Assembly (NCBI GenBank): GCA_963824805.1
Contig: CAWGQZ010000061.1
Location: forward strand, 24,430 to 88,429
Reading direction: 5' to 3'
Length of the DNA: 64,000 bases
From: DATBAT01 sp963824805
GTDB lineage: Bacteria; Acidobacteriota; Terriglobia; Terriglobales; Acidobacteriaceae
Below the pieces are notes generated by a model. It was not told the DNA's origin, did no database searches, and was given only the letters and a program-made list of their open reading frames with translations. Positions 44,509-53,435 of the stretch are shown here, in pieces. Made by a program: the position numbers and the translations under genes. How positions within the stretch are numbered: position 1 is the stretch's first letter; each line of letters begins with the position of its first letter.

Positions 44509-45234
44509 TTAGAGTCCGTAAAATTCCGAATAGCCTTGATCCTCCCAGTAACCTTTACCCCGCAATACGTTGGTCACCGAAAGGCTGGTCAGGTATTTTG
44601 CCTGCTTGTAACCGATCTTCGTCGGAATGCGCAATCGCAGCGGTGCGCCATGTTCGCGAGTCAGGGGGTGATCGTACATCTCATAACAGAGCAGCGACTG
44701 CGGATGCATCGCAGTCGCCATGTCGAGCGATTCGTAATAGTCGTCGGCGCATTCCAGATAGAGATAACGGGCGCTGGTGTCGGCGCCGATCATGTTCAAG
44801 AAATCGGATAGCCTCGCGCCACCAAAGCGGCCGATGACGTCCCAACCCTCCACGCAGATGTGGCGAGTATTCTGGGTGAATTTCGGCAGAGTTTGAATCT
44901 GCCGGAGCGGATAGTTGCCGGGATGTTTTACTGCTCCCTTCACTTCCAAAGTCCACGCCGCCAGATCGACGTTCGGGTCATCCACGTCGTAGGTGTTCAC
45001 ATAGAACTGTTCGAGTGGCGCTACTTCGGAATCGTCAAAGGTGGTTGCCATGTGTCCCTGACGGAACAGTACTGCCGACGCCCAGTCGCTGAACGCTAGC
45101 CCCTCCTCCAGCAACGGTTCGCGAAGTTTGGGCGTGGCGAACGCGCCCAGCGCCAGCACGGGCGCCAGTTTGAACAGCTCCCGCCGGTTCATGGACTTGA
45201 ATGTCTTCGTATTTATCTGCTTCGCCATGTTCAT
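44509..45234 (-). CDS. Molybdopterin-dependent oxidoreductase (YedY/MsrP-like), Tat-exported
   Basis: About 241 residues from the ATG at 45234. A twin-arginine segment (MNRRELFKLAPVLALGAF) shows Tat export with cofactor bound. The sulfite-oxidase-fold core has QNTRHICVEGWDVIGRFGGARL, where the cysteine is the Mo ligand, then YYESLDMATAMHPQSLLCYEM and HGAPLRLRIPTKIGYKQAKYL. MsrP reduces methionine sulfoxide in periplasmic proteins. Here the partner is a cytochrome b of hydrogenase type rather than MsrQ, so the substrate may differ. It is linked with DUF1223, sigma and anti-sigma genes. Confidence 0.88.
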   Translation of the reverse strand: MNMAKQINTKTFKSMNRRELFKLAPVLALGAFATPKLREPLLEEGLAFSDWASAVLFRQGHMATTFDDSEVAPLEQFYVNTYDVDDPNVDLAAWTLEVKGAVKHPGNYPLRQIQTLPKFTQNTRHICVEGWDVIGRFGGARLSDFLNMIGADTSARYLYLECADDYYESLDMATAMHPQSLLCYEMYDHPLTREHGAPLRLRIPTKIGYKQAKYLTSLSVTNVLRGKGYWEDQGYSEFYGL

Positions 45235-45247
45235 CGCATGAGTGCGA

Positions 45248-45263
45248 CGGGAGCATACTCCCG
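45248..45263. terminator. Short hairpin CGGGAG-cata-CTCCCG
   Basis: A 6-bp perfect stem between the DUF1223 stop and the molybdoenzyme start. Without a T run it is likely an mRNA processing or attenuation element inside the operon. Confidence 0.4.
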
Positions 45264-45265
45264 CG

Positions 45266-46045
45266 CTAGTTGCCGACAGGCTGCTGAACCGCACCCAGCA
45301 CCCGTCCCAGACCGCTCTCCTGGACAAAGGCGATGACCCGGAGATTTCCCGCTTTTAGTGTAGGGTCGATTTTGAGCTCAACACCTTTGGAGAATTTTTC
45401 GCCTGCCTTGAGTGTGCCGACCTTGACCAGGTTTCTGACCACTCCGGTGTGAGACAAAGTGTGGCCCGAATTCTCGCCGCGCGAAACCTGCGATTGGGCA
45501 TGGTCGAGCGCCAGCGCGAGAAAGACTTCGGCTTTCTTTCCTTGCTTCACCGACGTATCTGGAATATCGACCGTGGCTTGAAGAAGCGCAGGCGAGGCAA
45601 ATCGAATGCCGGAGAGTTGAACCGCGAGTTTGTGAACCCTTCCTGCCTTGGCGATGGCTTGTTCGGCGGTGTTCGACTCGCTGCCGGTAAACTCTGCTGC
45701 TCCGTCCACCACCATCTGCGGAGTGTAAACGCTGCTCAATCCAAAATGGTTGGCATAAGCGCTTTGACGGTCGCTGTAAAAGCGCGAGGAAAACGGATCT
45801 TTCCAACCAATCTGGTTCCAGTAGTCGACGTGTTCGCTCAGGACGATGACTTCGGCCCCCGCCACCGGCTGGGCACGATCAAGTTGCTGCAGAAGGGCGT
45901 CGGCGGGTGGGCAACTGGAGCAGCCCTCGGAAGTAAACAGCTCCACCAGCACCGGCGACCTGGAGGACGCTGGTGCATCGGTGGTTGCATGGGAGCTCAG
46001 CCAGAATGCGCCTATTGCCGCCAGGACAATCGAAATCGACTTCAT
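45266..46045 (-). CDS. DUF1223 secreted thioredoxin-like protein
   Basis: 259 residues. A signal peptide (KSISIVLAAIGAFWLSSHA) leads to VLVELFTSEGCSSCPPADALLQQL, the C-x2-C motif of the DUF1223 family, then VIVLSEHVDYWNQIGWKDPFSSRFYSDRQSAYA and YTPQMVVDGAAEFTGS. The fold is thioredoxin-like and the site is probably redox-active in the periplasm. It begins the leftward run towards the exported molybdoenzyme, 31 bases downstream, consistent with a shared thiol or methionine repair role. Confidence 0.9.
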   Translation of the reverse strand: MKSISIVLAAIGAFWLSSHATTDAPASSRSPVLVELFTSEGCSSCPPADALLQQLDRAQPVAGAEVIVLSEHVDYWNQIGWKDPFSSRFYSDRQSAYANHFGLSSVYTPQMVVDGAAEFTGSESNTAEQAIAKAGRVHKLAVQLSGIRFASPALLQATVDIPDTSVKQGKKAEVFLALALDHAQSQVSRGENSGHTLSHTGVVRNLVKVGTLKAGEKFSKGVELKIDPTLKAGNLRVIAFVQESGLGRVLGAVQQPVGN

Positions 46046-46104
46046 ATGTCGCCTTCTGCTCGAATTGATTTCCAGAAAGGCCGAAAGTTACAGCCAATTT
46101 AACG

Positions 46105-48441
46105 CTAGGGCTCCAGGTTCAGAATGTCCGTTGCTGCTTTTTCCGCCGCATCTTTAGAGTACGCCAGCGGGAAATACTTGCCCTCGGTCCAAAGGGGAAG
46201 CAGGTCGGAATAGTGCTTGCTCCCGGGTTGGCCACTTTGTCCGGGAACGTTGATGGCCATGGATTTGTCCCAATCGCTGGTGTCAAGAATTTCGCGATAG
46301 CTGGCGCCGGAATTCTGGTGGAAAGTCTGCTCGTCGTAGCCGGTCGCGTCTACCGTTTCGTCGTCGCCTGGCCTGGCAACTGGGGCCGGGTCCATCAGCG
46401 CCTCCGCGCCCGGCGCTAGGTCGAGGGAGTGGCGGAATTTCATGAGATGCAGCGCTCCCCAGGACCATTTTTCGCGATCGGGGCCTTGCAATCCAGTCAG
46501 GCGAGCAGCAGCGATCTCCAACGAGTCACGCAGCAGGTGATTCCGTTGATCAACCGCGTACGGGCCGAAATACTCCGTTCGGGGATTGATTAAATATTTC
46601 ACGACCTGATTCAAAGCCAAGTCGCCGAGTACATTCCAAACCGTCTCCGGCGCAACTTTGTGCAGCGTGGCCTTTGTGACTTCGATCGACCAGAGTTCGT
46701 AGAGTGCCGCGACCCCGGAGTCAGGAGTAACTCGCAAGTCCCAATTCAACAATAGTTGCTCGTTGGAATTGGGTGTGGTTCCAACCGCCTGCCGCAACAA
46801 ACCAACCAATTCCTCGGCTGGAAGCGATGTCACATCGTTCTGCAAGTCCGCCATATCTTGCGCGGTCAGAGAATGTTCCTTGGCTTGGTCGAGCACTTCC
46901 TTGATGCGCTTGATTCGATAGACCGAGTACCACTCGAAGCCGACATTGTAGGGATACCCGTCGGGAATCATTTTGTTGTTGGCAGTTGCCACGTATCCCA
47001 CTTCAGGGTTGAAGGAATGCGGCAGCTCAGCTGTAGGCACGAATCCGGTCCACTCGTAGTTGCCATTGCCGGGAACCGGCAGCAGACCGGTCCACTTGCG
47101 AATTGGTTCCAGGCCGGTTGAATGTTCGCCGATATTGCCGTCGCGATCGGCATAAACGATGTTTTCCGACGGAACCTTCCAGCGTCCCATCGCCTTCTCG
47201 AAGTCGTCCCAGTTGCGCGCGCGATCAACGGCGAGTGATCCCAGGTAGCCCGCCGTTCCAGGTTCCGAACCTACCCAGTGCAATGTCAGTGCGCGCGCGG
47301 AATCCTGCCACAGCACCGGACCGTGGTGGGTGAACTTCAGATCAACCGTCACGCTGGGAGCTCCGCGCACCAGGAAAGTTTCTTTAACCACCTGCATTGT
47401 CTTCCAGCCATCTGCCGTTTCGTATTGCGTAGGATTCTCCGGGTTCAGGTGCTCAAGGTAGGAATCCTGCTGGTCAAGACCAAAGATGGTGAATCCCCAG
47501 GCAATAGTCTGATTGTGTCCGAGCGCCACTCCAGGAAGCCCGGGCTCGCCCGCTCCGATCACGTCCCAGCCCGGAGCCACCAGGTGCACCATGTAACGCA
47601 GCGATGGTTCGGCAATCACACGGTGCGGATCATTTGCCAGCAGCGGCTTGCCGCTTTTCGTCAGCTTGCCGGAAATTGTCCAATCGTTGCTGCCCTCAAG
47701 CGCCTTACGTGGAAATTCGATACGAGTATCGCTGCCCACCAACCCGGTCAACAGCTTGGTCGAAAGACCGCTGAAGTCGGAGCCCGGCGCTGGATCGAGT
47801 TTTACCGGCGGCTGGAAATCTGAAAGTTCAGCCGCCTTTTCCGCGCCTGCTACTGCCACCATCTGGGCGTGCTGCAGTTCACGGAATACATTTCCGGTCA
47901 TGGCGAACGCTGCCATGCGGTTCAGGCAATCCTCCGGCTTCCAGGACTCCGGCTTGAAACCTGCAATTTGAAACTCCAGTGGCAGACTGGTTTTTAGCCG
48001 CTCGGTGATGTAGGCATTGATACCCTCGGTGAAAGCATCGAGGATTTCCTTGGTATCGGCAGAGTAGCTCTCGTACTCTGCTTTCATATCTCCGCGATAG
48101 CGCAACAGGCGGGCGAACTTATCCCTTCCGAGGGCTTCGGGCCCCAGAACTTCCGCCAGGCGGCCTTGCCCGGATCGCTTCCACAATTCCATTTGGAACA
48201 AGCGGTCCTGGGCGACGACGTAGCCCTGGGCAAAAAACAAGTCGTGCTGGTTCTGAGCGTAGATGTGGGCTACTCCCCAGCGGTCGCGCAGAACTCTCAC
48301 CGGCTTTTGCAGTCCTGGGGTCTTGATCGTTCCCTGGATTTTGGAGATAGAGCCTTGCGCCCGCTGCTCCAGGCGAGTGGATGTTTGGGCCTGGGATGAG
48401 GCTGCCATGAAGATGACGAGTATCAAAGAAAGTCTCTGCAT
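46105..48441 (-). CDS. Penicillin acylase-family N-terminal-nucleophile amidase
   Basis: A 778-residue secreted precursor. Its signal peptide is QRLSLILVIFMAASSQAQ. The alpha part begins PVRVLRDRWGVAHIYAQNQHDLFFAQGYVVAQDRLFQMELWKR. The nucleophile serine follows the autocleavage glycine in LEGSNDWTISGKLTKSGKPLLANDPH (S near 232). The beta part has AWGFTIFGLDQQDSYLE and later YVATANNKMIPDGYPYNVGFEW. Relatives cleave beta-lactam or acyl-homoserine-lactone side chains, or other amides. The natural substrate is unknown. It stands alone, 59 bases upstream of the DUF1223 gene. Confidence 0.94.
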   Translation of the reverse strand: MQRLSLILVIFMAASSQAQTSTRLEQRAQGSISKIQGTIKTPGLQKPVRVLRDRWGVAHIYAQNQHDLFFAQGYVVAQDRLFQMELWKRSGQGRLAEVLGPEALGRDKFARLLRYRGDMKAEYESYSADTKEILDAFTEGINAYITERLKTSLPLEFQIAGFKPESWKPEDCLNRMAAFAMTGNVFRELQHAQMVAVAGAEKAAELSDFQPPVKLDPAPGSDFSGLSTKLLTGLVGSDTRIEFPRKALEGSNDWTISGKLTKSGKPLLANDPHRVIAEPSLRYMVHLVAPGWDVIGAGEPGLPGVALGHNQTIAWGFTIFGLDQQDSYLEHLNPENPTQYETADGWKTMQVVKETFLVRGAPSVTVDLKFTHHGPVLWQDSARALTLHWVGSEPGTAGYLGSLAVDRARNWDDFEKAMGRWKVPSENIVYADRDGNIGEHSTGLEPIRKWTGLLPVPGNGNYEWTGFVPTAELPHSFNPEVGYVATANNKMIPDGYPYNVGFEWYSVYRIKRIKEVLDQAKEHSLTAQDMADLQNDVTSLPAEELVGLLRQAVGTTPNSNEQLLLNWDLRVTPDSGVAALYELWSIEVTKATLHKVAPETVWNVLGDLALNQVVKYLINPRTEYFGPYAVDQRNHLLRDSLEIAAARLTGLQGPDREKWSWGALHLMKFRHSLDLAPGAEALMDPAPVARPGDDETVDATGYDEQTFHQNSGASYREILDTSDWDKSMAINVPGQSGQPGSKHYSDLLPLWTEGKYFPLAYSKDAAEKAATDILNLEP

Positions 48442-48528
48442 AGTTTCCGAAGCAGTATAGCTGCCAGGGTTGAGCGGGAAAGGCGATAACCACCAAAATC
48501 ACTAACGTTCACTGACGAAAATCGCGAG

Positions 48529-49644
48529 GTGTCTCTGTTACATTTGGCGGGAGATACTCGATTTCCTGTGGCTACCGGAACTGAAAAACTCGACGACTGG
48601 CTGCGCCAACTTGTCCACGAAGGCGGAAGCGATCTGCTGCTGGTGGCGGGCGTTCCAGCTTCCATTCGTGTGGACGGCAAGCTGCGGCGAATTGGCGCTC
48701 AGCCACTGGTCGGAACGGAGATCGAAGCTGCGATCCTGCCGGCACTTTCGGCCTACGGATTGCAGTTGTATCAAAGGTCGCTGATCGCCGATTCCTCATA
48801 CGCTGTCAAATCCCTGGGACGCTTCCGCATCAATCTTCATCACGAGAGGGGAAGTGCCGCGGCGGCGGTCCGCGCTCTGCCCCCCAGAGTGCCAGAGCTG
48901 TCGGAACTGCGCTTGCCCGATGAGATTGCGGCTCTGGCCCAGGTACAACGCGGACTGATCATCGTTGGAGGGGCCACCGGATCGGGGAAAACTACGACGG
49001 TGGCGGCGTTGGTAAACGAGATCAATCGCGAGCAGGCGCGGCACATCGTCACCATCGAAGATCCGGTCGAATATGAACATGCGCACATGCGCGGAGTGGT
49101 CGAACAAGTCGAAATCGGCATCGACGCAGCGGATTTCCCAATTGCGCTGCGCGCGGCCCTGCGCCAGGTGCCCGATGTGATTGTGGTTGGAGAGATGCGC
49201 GATCCGGAAACCGCTCATATTGCACTGGCTGCAGCTGAGACCGGGCACCTTGTTCTCACAACGCTTCATACTACCGACGTGATTTCCACGGTGTCGCGCA
49301 TTGCAGATTCGTTTCCCCCGGAGCGGCAGAATACGATTCGCCAGGAAATGGCGATGGCGCTTTCCGCTGTTATGACGCAGAAACTATTGCGGACCAAATC
49401 CGGCGGACTGATCCCCGCCGCGGAACTATTGATGGTGAGTTATGGGGCCCGGCAACATATCCGCCGCAACGCTTTGCAGCATCTCCATCAGGAGATCACT
49501 TCCACCCGGCGGCTGGGGTCGATCACTCTGGAACAATCCCTGGTTTCACTTGTGGTGCAGGGAGAAATCAGCCGCGAAGATGCTCTGCTGGCGGCTATTC
49601 ACCCCGAGGATTTGGAAGGGTCGTTGAAGGTTAAGGGGCTTTGA
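48529..49644 (+). CDS. pilT: PilT-family type IV pilus retraction ATPase
   Basis: 371 residues starting at GTG. The N-terminal PAS-like part has LDDWLRQLVHEGGSDLLLVAGVPASIRVDGKL. The ATPase has Walker A GGATGSGKTTTVAALV, the Asp box TIEDPVEYEH, Walker B VIVVGEMRDPETA and the His box TGHLVLTTLHTTD. The PilT retraction motif AIRNLIRE is changed to RQHIRRNALQHL, so a PilU-like or divergent PilT role is possible. No other pilus gene is nearby. It is divergent from the acylase gene. Confidence 0.9.
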   Translation: MSLLHLAGDTRFPVATGTEKLDDWLRQLVHEGGSDLLLVAGVPASIRVDGKLRRIGAQPLVGTEIEAAILPALSAYGLQLYQRSLIADSSYAVKSLGRFRINLHHERGSAAAAVRALPPRVPELSELRLPDEIAALAQVQRGLIIVGGATGSGKTTTVAALVNEINREQARHIVTIEDPVEYEHAHMRGVVEQVEIGIDAADFPIALRAALRQVPDVIVVGEMRDPETAHIALAAAETGHLVLTTLHTTDVISTVSRIADSFPPERQNTIRQEMAMALSAVMTQKLLRTKSGGLIPAAELLMVSYGARQHIRRNALQHLHQEITSTRRLGSITLEQSLVSLVVQGEISREDALLAAIHPEDLEGSLKVKGL

Positions 49645-49693
49645 GCCGTCGGGCAATCGCCCTAACCCAGCATGGCGGCGATACAATTGAGGG

Positions 49694-50890
49694 ATGCAGC
49701 GCTCAGGAATTGCCTATCTTCCGTTGCATGGTGGTACCGTCCCACGATGGCTTGCCGACCGGATGACACGGTTGGGAACGGCCATTGCTGAGCATGTAGT
49801 ATTACATTACGGCCCCGCCGGATTCCTCTCCCGTCTCTCCGATCCCTTTTGGTTTCAGGCGCTTGGCTGCGTACTGGGAATGGATTGGCACTCCTCGGGC
49901 ATCACAACCTCCGTGCTCGGCGCTCTCAAACGAGGCATCAACCCGCGTGCCCACGAATTAGGTCTTTATGTTTGCGGTGGGCGTGGGCGCCATTCCCGCC
50001 AAACTCCGAACGAATTGCAGAATTATTCACTGGACACCGGCCTCGATGGCGATTCCCTGACACGAATCAGCCGTCTGACGGCAAGAGTCGATAACAATGC
50101 CATTGCCGACGGATTTCAACTTTACCTCCACGGCTTCGTGGTTTCCTCAGCAGGTGACTGGACCATCGTTCAGCAGGGCATGAACGGAGTAGCGGCACTG
50201 GCCCGCCGCTACCACTGGCATTCGGCGACGGTTCAGGACTTCACAGTTCAGCCGCACAGCGCGATTGTCGGTGACAACCGGGGCACCATCATGAACCTGG
50301 TGGATGCGCAGTCGATCCCCGCTCAACAAGCACTACTTCGGGTTGTGCAGCAACGTCCAGAAGCGACATTACAGACCGTTCAGCGCCTGCACATGCCGAA
50401 GCACCATGATGTTCGCCCTTCGGATGTCGATCTCCGCCGCTTGGGAGCTGTGCTGGCCGTGGCCTACGAACGCGAATTTCGCGACTTCGCCTAGCTGCTT
50501 TTGCTGGAAAAACTTGGGCCGCGTACGCTACAGTCGCTAGCCCTGGTCGCGGAAGTTGTCCATGGAACCCCAGTACGATTTTCTGATCCGGCGAGATTTT
50601 CTTTCGCTCACGGCGGAAAAGATGGCCATCCATTTCCGGTTCCGCTGAAAACCTATGATGAGACGCTTGGGGTGCTGCGACGTTCCCTTCAAGCCGCCAA
50701 GCTGGGCGATTTTGAGAAGGCGGAGGGACTCCGCCGCCTCGATAAACTTGTGCGCTCTCTAGAGAAATCGAATAATCCAGACGCTAACTTCGACCAGGTG
50801 ATTAAGCAAGAAAAGTCGATTTCTGCGTCGATCGGTGGTCGAACTGTTTTGGACGATAAGCCCGTTTGTTCCCAACTAAAGCTGTTTTGA
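49694..50890 (+). pseudogene. DUF763 protein interrupted by an in-frame amber codon
   Basis: Both parts lie in one frame. Residues 1-266 start QRSGIAYLPLHGGTVPRWLADRMTRLG and include GRGRHSRQTPNEL and VQPHSAIVGDN. A TAG at 50492-50494 follows REFRDFA, and the frame then continues LLLLEKLGPRTLQSLALVAEVVHG and FSFAHGGKDGHPFPVPLKTYDETI-like sequence to a natural stop at 50890. The total of 398 codons matches intact DUF763 proteins, where this position normally reads F-x-x-LLL. A single nonsense change, a sequence error, or stop-codon readthrough would explain it. The function of the family (it carries a helix-hairpin-helix-like segment) is unknown. Confidence 0.85.
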
Positions 50891-50950
50891 TGTGGCGGGA
50901 CAAGAGTATCCGCGCCACATTGTTCGAGCATCCAATCGAAGAGGAGCGTC

Positions 50951-51436
50951 ATGACTGACAAATTGGACCAAGCGATACGGAAGCAGCTGGTTGAGACCTT
51001 AGAAGGTGGGGGTGCTCACGCGACATTCGACGATGCGGTAGCCGATATACCAGCAAAGCTGCAAGGCGAGAAGCCAAAGGGCATGCCGCATTCCCTCTGG
51101 ATGTTGCTGGAACATTTGCGCATCGCGCAAGCTGACATTCTTGACTTCTCTGTCAATTCGAAATACGTTGCTCCGAAATGGCCGGAGGGCTACTGGCCTA
51201 AGACTCCTGCGCCGCCCAACGAGAGGGCCTGGGACAAGAGCGTAGACGCCTTCCACCAAGACTTGAAATCAATGCAGGACTTGGTGAAGAACCCGAAAAC
51301 GGACTTGGTAGCTAAGATTCCGTGGGGAGAGGGCCAGACGATTCTACGCGAGGCGCTGCTGGTGGCGGATCACAACGCCTACCATATAGCCCAAATTGTT
51401 GACGCACGCCGTTTGTTGGGGGCCTGGAAGGAGTAG
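50951..51436 (+). CDS. DinB-family protein
   Basis: A 161-residue four-helix bundle. GAGGAGCGTC precedes the ATG. Metal-ligand histidines of the DinB/YfiT fold appear in WMLLEHLRIAQADIL and in the late helix LVADHNAYHIAQIVDARRLLG. It probably binds Zn or Ni and may act as a thiol-dependent transferase, as shown for some relatives. The specific substrate is unknown. It lies 60 bases after the DUF763 gene in the same direction. Confidence 0.88.
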   Translation: MTDKLDQAIRKQLVETLEGGGAHATFDDAVADIPAKLQGEKPKGMPHSLWMLLEHLRIAQADILDFSVNSKYVAPKWPEGYWPKTPAPPNERAWDKSVDAFHQDLKSMQDLVKNPKTDLVAKIPWGEGQTILREALLVADHNAYHIAQIVDARRLLGAWKE

Positions 51437-51441
51437 TCCTT

Positions 51442-51502
51442 CCCCTTGTCATTGCGACCAAAAAATCGCTTTTTGCCCGCGCCGTTTCTGCCGATGCCGC
51501 CC
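51442..51502. repeat. Dispersed intergenic repeat, copy 1
   Basis: Begins CCCCTTGTCATTGCGA and ends TTTCTG-x6-TGCCGCCC. It matches 53320-53388 in order and spacing. Both copies lie just downstream of a rightward gene. Confidence 0.6.
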
Positions 51503-51602
51503 ACCCGATGATAGCGCCGAGGGTTTTGCCTCCGCCCGACAAACAGCAGATTCCTTTCGTTGGTCGGAATGAAAAGGGTTGCGGGCGGGGTGGCCACCCC
51601 AA

Positions 51603-51827
51603 TTAACGCCGGAAGCGGTTCAGTAAGTAGACTACTAGTGAAAGCACAACACTCAGCAGGATTGAAGTTGCCAAAGGAAAATATACTGTCGTGTTTTTGC
51701 CGCGGTAGATGATGTCGCCGGGGAGGCGTCCGAGGGGCAAGTTGAACCGGCCCAGCGCGATCAATGCCAGACCCACAACCAGAATTACCGCGCCAGTCAC
51801 AACGAGGATTCTGCCTACATCTCCCAC
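51603..51827 (-). CDS. DUF2905 small membrane protein
   Basis: 74 residues in the DUF2905 pattern: a first helix GRILVVTGAVILVVGLALIALG, then the conserved loop FNLPLGRLPGDIIYRGKNTTVYFPL, and a second helix ATSILLSVVLSLVVYLLNRFRR. GGGAG lies just before the ATG, downstream of a hairpin with T tract at 51841-51878. The family is widespread and of unknown function. It is divergent from hemL. Confidence 0.9.
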   Translation of the reverse strand: MGDVGRILVVTGAVILVVGLALIALGRFNLPLGRLPGDIIYRGKNTTVYFPLATSILLSVVLSLVVYLLNRFRR

Positions 51828-51840
51828 AAAACAAGTCTAA

Positions 51841-51878
51841 ATGACAAAAGGCAGCTCGGAGCCCCCCGAAGCTGCCTT
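51841..51878 (-). terminator. Hairpin with T tract upstream of the DUF2905 gene
   Basis: AAGGCAGCT and AGCTGCCTT pair over nine bases, extended by CGG/CCG, followed leftwards by TTTTGTCATTT. It lies 14 bases before the DUF2905 ATG, in the position of a leader attenuator, or it may end a short unannotated RNA. Confidence 0.6.
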
Positions 51879-51991
51879 GAACCCTCCCGGTTAGAAGGGC
51901 ATGTCACTGCCATCACAGTAGCTGCAGGAAGTTGCACCAAGGTTGCGCTGCGGTGAATATCCGGTAAATCGCGGCTGCTAGAATTTGGTTC

Positions 51992-53296
51992 ATGAGTCCA
52001 CGAAAAACAGAGGTTTCGCGGCGCTTGCAGAAGCGCGCGGAAAAATTGATTCCTGGCGGCGTGAATTCTCCGGTGCGGGCGTTTCGAGCCGTGGGCGGCG
52101 ATGCGCCTTTCATCGTGCGCGGGGCGGGTTCGCGAATCTGGGATGCCGACGACAATGAGTACATCGAATATCTGGGATCGTGGGGCCCGCTGATTCTCGG
52201 TCACGCGGCACCCGAGGTGGTCGAGGCAATTATCGAGGCGGCGCGGAAGGGCACGAGCTTCGGAGCATCCACACCGACTGAAGCGGATCTCGCCGAGATG
52301 GTAGCGGCGGCGTTTCCCAAGGTGGAGAAGATTCGTTTTGTCAGCTCCGGGACGGAAGCTACCATGTCGGCGATCCGGTTGGCGCGAGCCCATACCAAGC
52401 GCAAATACATCGTGAAGTTTGAGGGCTGCTATCACGGCCATGCGGACGCGCTGCTGGTCAAGGCAGGTTCCGGCGTGGCTACGCTGGGAATTCCGGGGTC
52501 GGCGGGAGTTCCCGAGGAATTCACGCAATTTACCCTCGCCCTTCGCTTCAACAGTATCGAGGTGCTGGAGCAGGCGTTCTCCAAGTTTAAGGACCAGATT
52601 GCATGCGTGATCGTGGAGCCGGTAGTAGGAAACATGGGCTGTGTTCCTCCCGGGCCAGGATATCTCAAAGCTCTGCGCGAAATTACCAAACGCAACGGCA
52701 CGCTATTGATCTTTGACGAAGTCATGACCGGATTCCGGCTGGCATTGGGCGGGGCGCAGGAACTCTACGGAATTACGCCCGATCTCACCACGCTAGGGAA
52801 AATTATCGGAGGCGGCCTGCCGGTCGGAGCTTACGGAGGTCCGCCGGAAATTATGGATCTGGTTGCGCCACTGGGGCCGATGTATCAGGCCGGAACCCTG
52901 TCGGGAAATCCGCTGGCCATGGCCGCGGGCATCGCCACCTTAGGATACTTGATGGCTAATCGGGGTGAGATTTATCCGCGACTGGAGAGTTTAAGTGCGG
53001 ATCTGGTGAAAGGGGTCTCAGAAGCAGCCAGGGAAGCCGGAGTTGGGCTCACGGCCAACCGGGTGGGATCGATGTTTACCTGGTTCTTTACGCATAGGAC
53101 CGTTACCGACTGGGAATCGGCAGCGACCAGCGATACCGACGCTTTCGGTAAGTTCTTCCGATCGATGCTGGACAGCGGGATTTACCTGCCACCTTCCCAG
53201 TTTGAGGCGGCATTTTTGAGCGCCGTTCACACCGAGGAGGACGTGCAGGAGACGGTTGCGGCGGCGCGTGAGGCATTTGCGGGGATGCAGATGTAG
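51992..53296 (+). CDS. hemL: Glutamate-1-semialdehyde 2,1-aminomutase
   Basis: A 434-residue PLP enzyme that turns glutamate-1-semialdehyde into 5-aminolevulinate for heme. Motifs are RAEKLIPGGVNSPVRAFRAVGG at the start, FVSSGTEATMSAIRLAR, KFEGCYHGHADALLVKAGSG, LIFDEVMTGFRLALGGAQ and the PLP lysine in LTTLGKIIGGGLPVGAYGG. Length and order are normal. It implies the C5 route to tetrapyrroles. The start codon is close to a weak ribosome site. No other heme gene is adjacent. Confidence 0.97.
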   Translation: MSPRKTEVSRRLQKRAEKLIPGGVNSPVRAFRAVGGDAPFIVRGAGSRIWDADDNEYIEYLGSWGPLILGHAAPEVVEAIIEAARKGTSFGASTPTEADLAEMVAAAFPKVEKIRFVSSGTEATMSAIRLARAHTKRKYIVKFEGCYHGHADALLVKAGSGVATLGIPGSAGVPEEFTQFTLALRFNSIEVLEQAFSKFKDQIACVIVEPVVGNMGCVPPGPGYLKALREITKRNGTLLIFDEVMTGFRLALGGAQELYGITPDLTTLGKIIGGGLPVGAYGGPPEIMDLVAPLGPMYQAGTLSGNPLAMAAGIATLGYLMANRGEIYPRLESLSADLVKGVSEAAREAGVGLTANRVGSMFTWFFTHRTVTDWESAATSDTDAFGKFFRSMLDSGIYLPPSQFEAAFLSAVHTEEDVQETVAAAREAFAGMQM

Positions 53297-53319
53297 CCGG
53301 GAAATATCAATAATCTCTG

Positions 53320-53388
53320 CCCTTGTCATTTCGAACGAAGAGAGATAGATCTGCTTTTGGCCGACATCCTTTCTGTTGCTGCCGCCCT
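53320..53388. repeat. Dispersed intergenic repeat, copy 2
   Basis: CCCTTGTCATTTCGAA at one end and TTTCTGTTGCTGCCGCCC at the other, related to copy 1 at 51442-51502 but eight bases longer. It lies 24 bases after hemL. Confidence 0.6.
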
Positions 53389-53435
53389 TTCTGGAAACTT
53401 TCCTTACGCCCCTGTAGTCTAACTAGAGAGGTGCC

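Noticed and set aside
51815..52528. Long minus-strand frame opposite hemL
   Set aside because: It is antisense to a clearly conserved gene and its translation has no recognisable domain or ribosome site.
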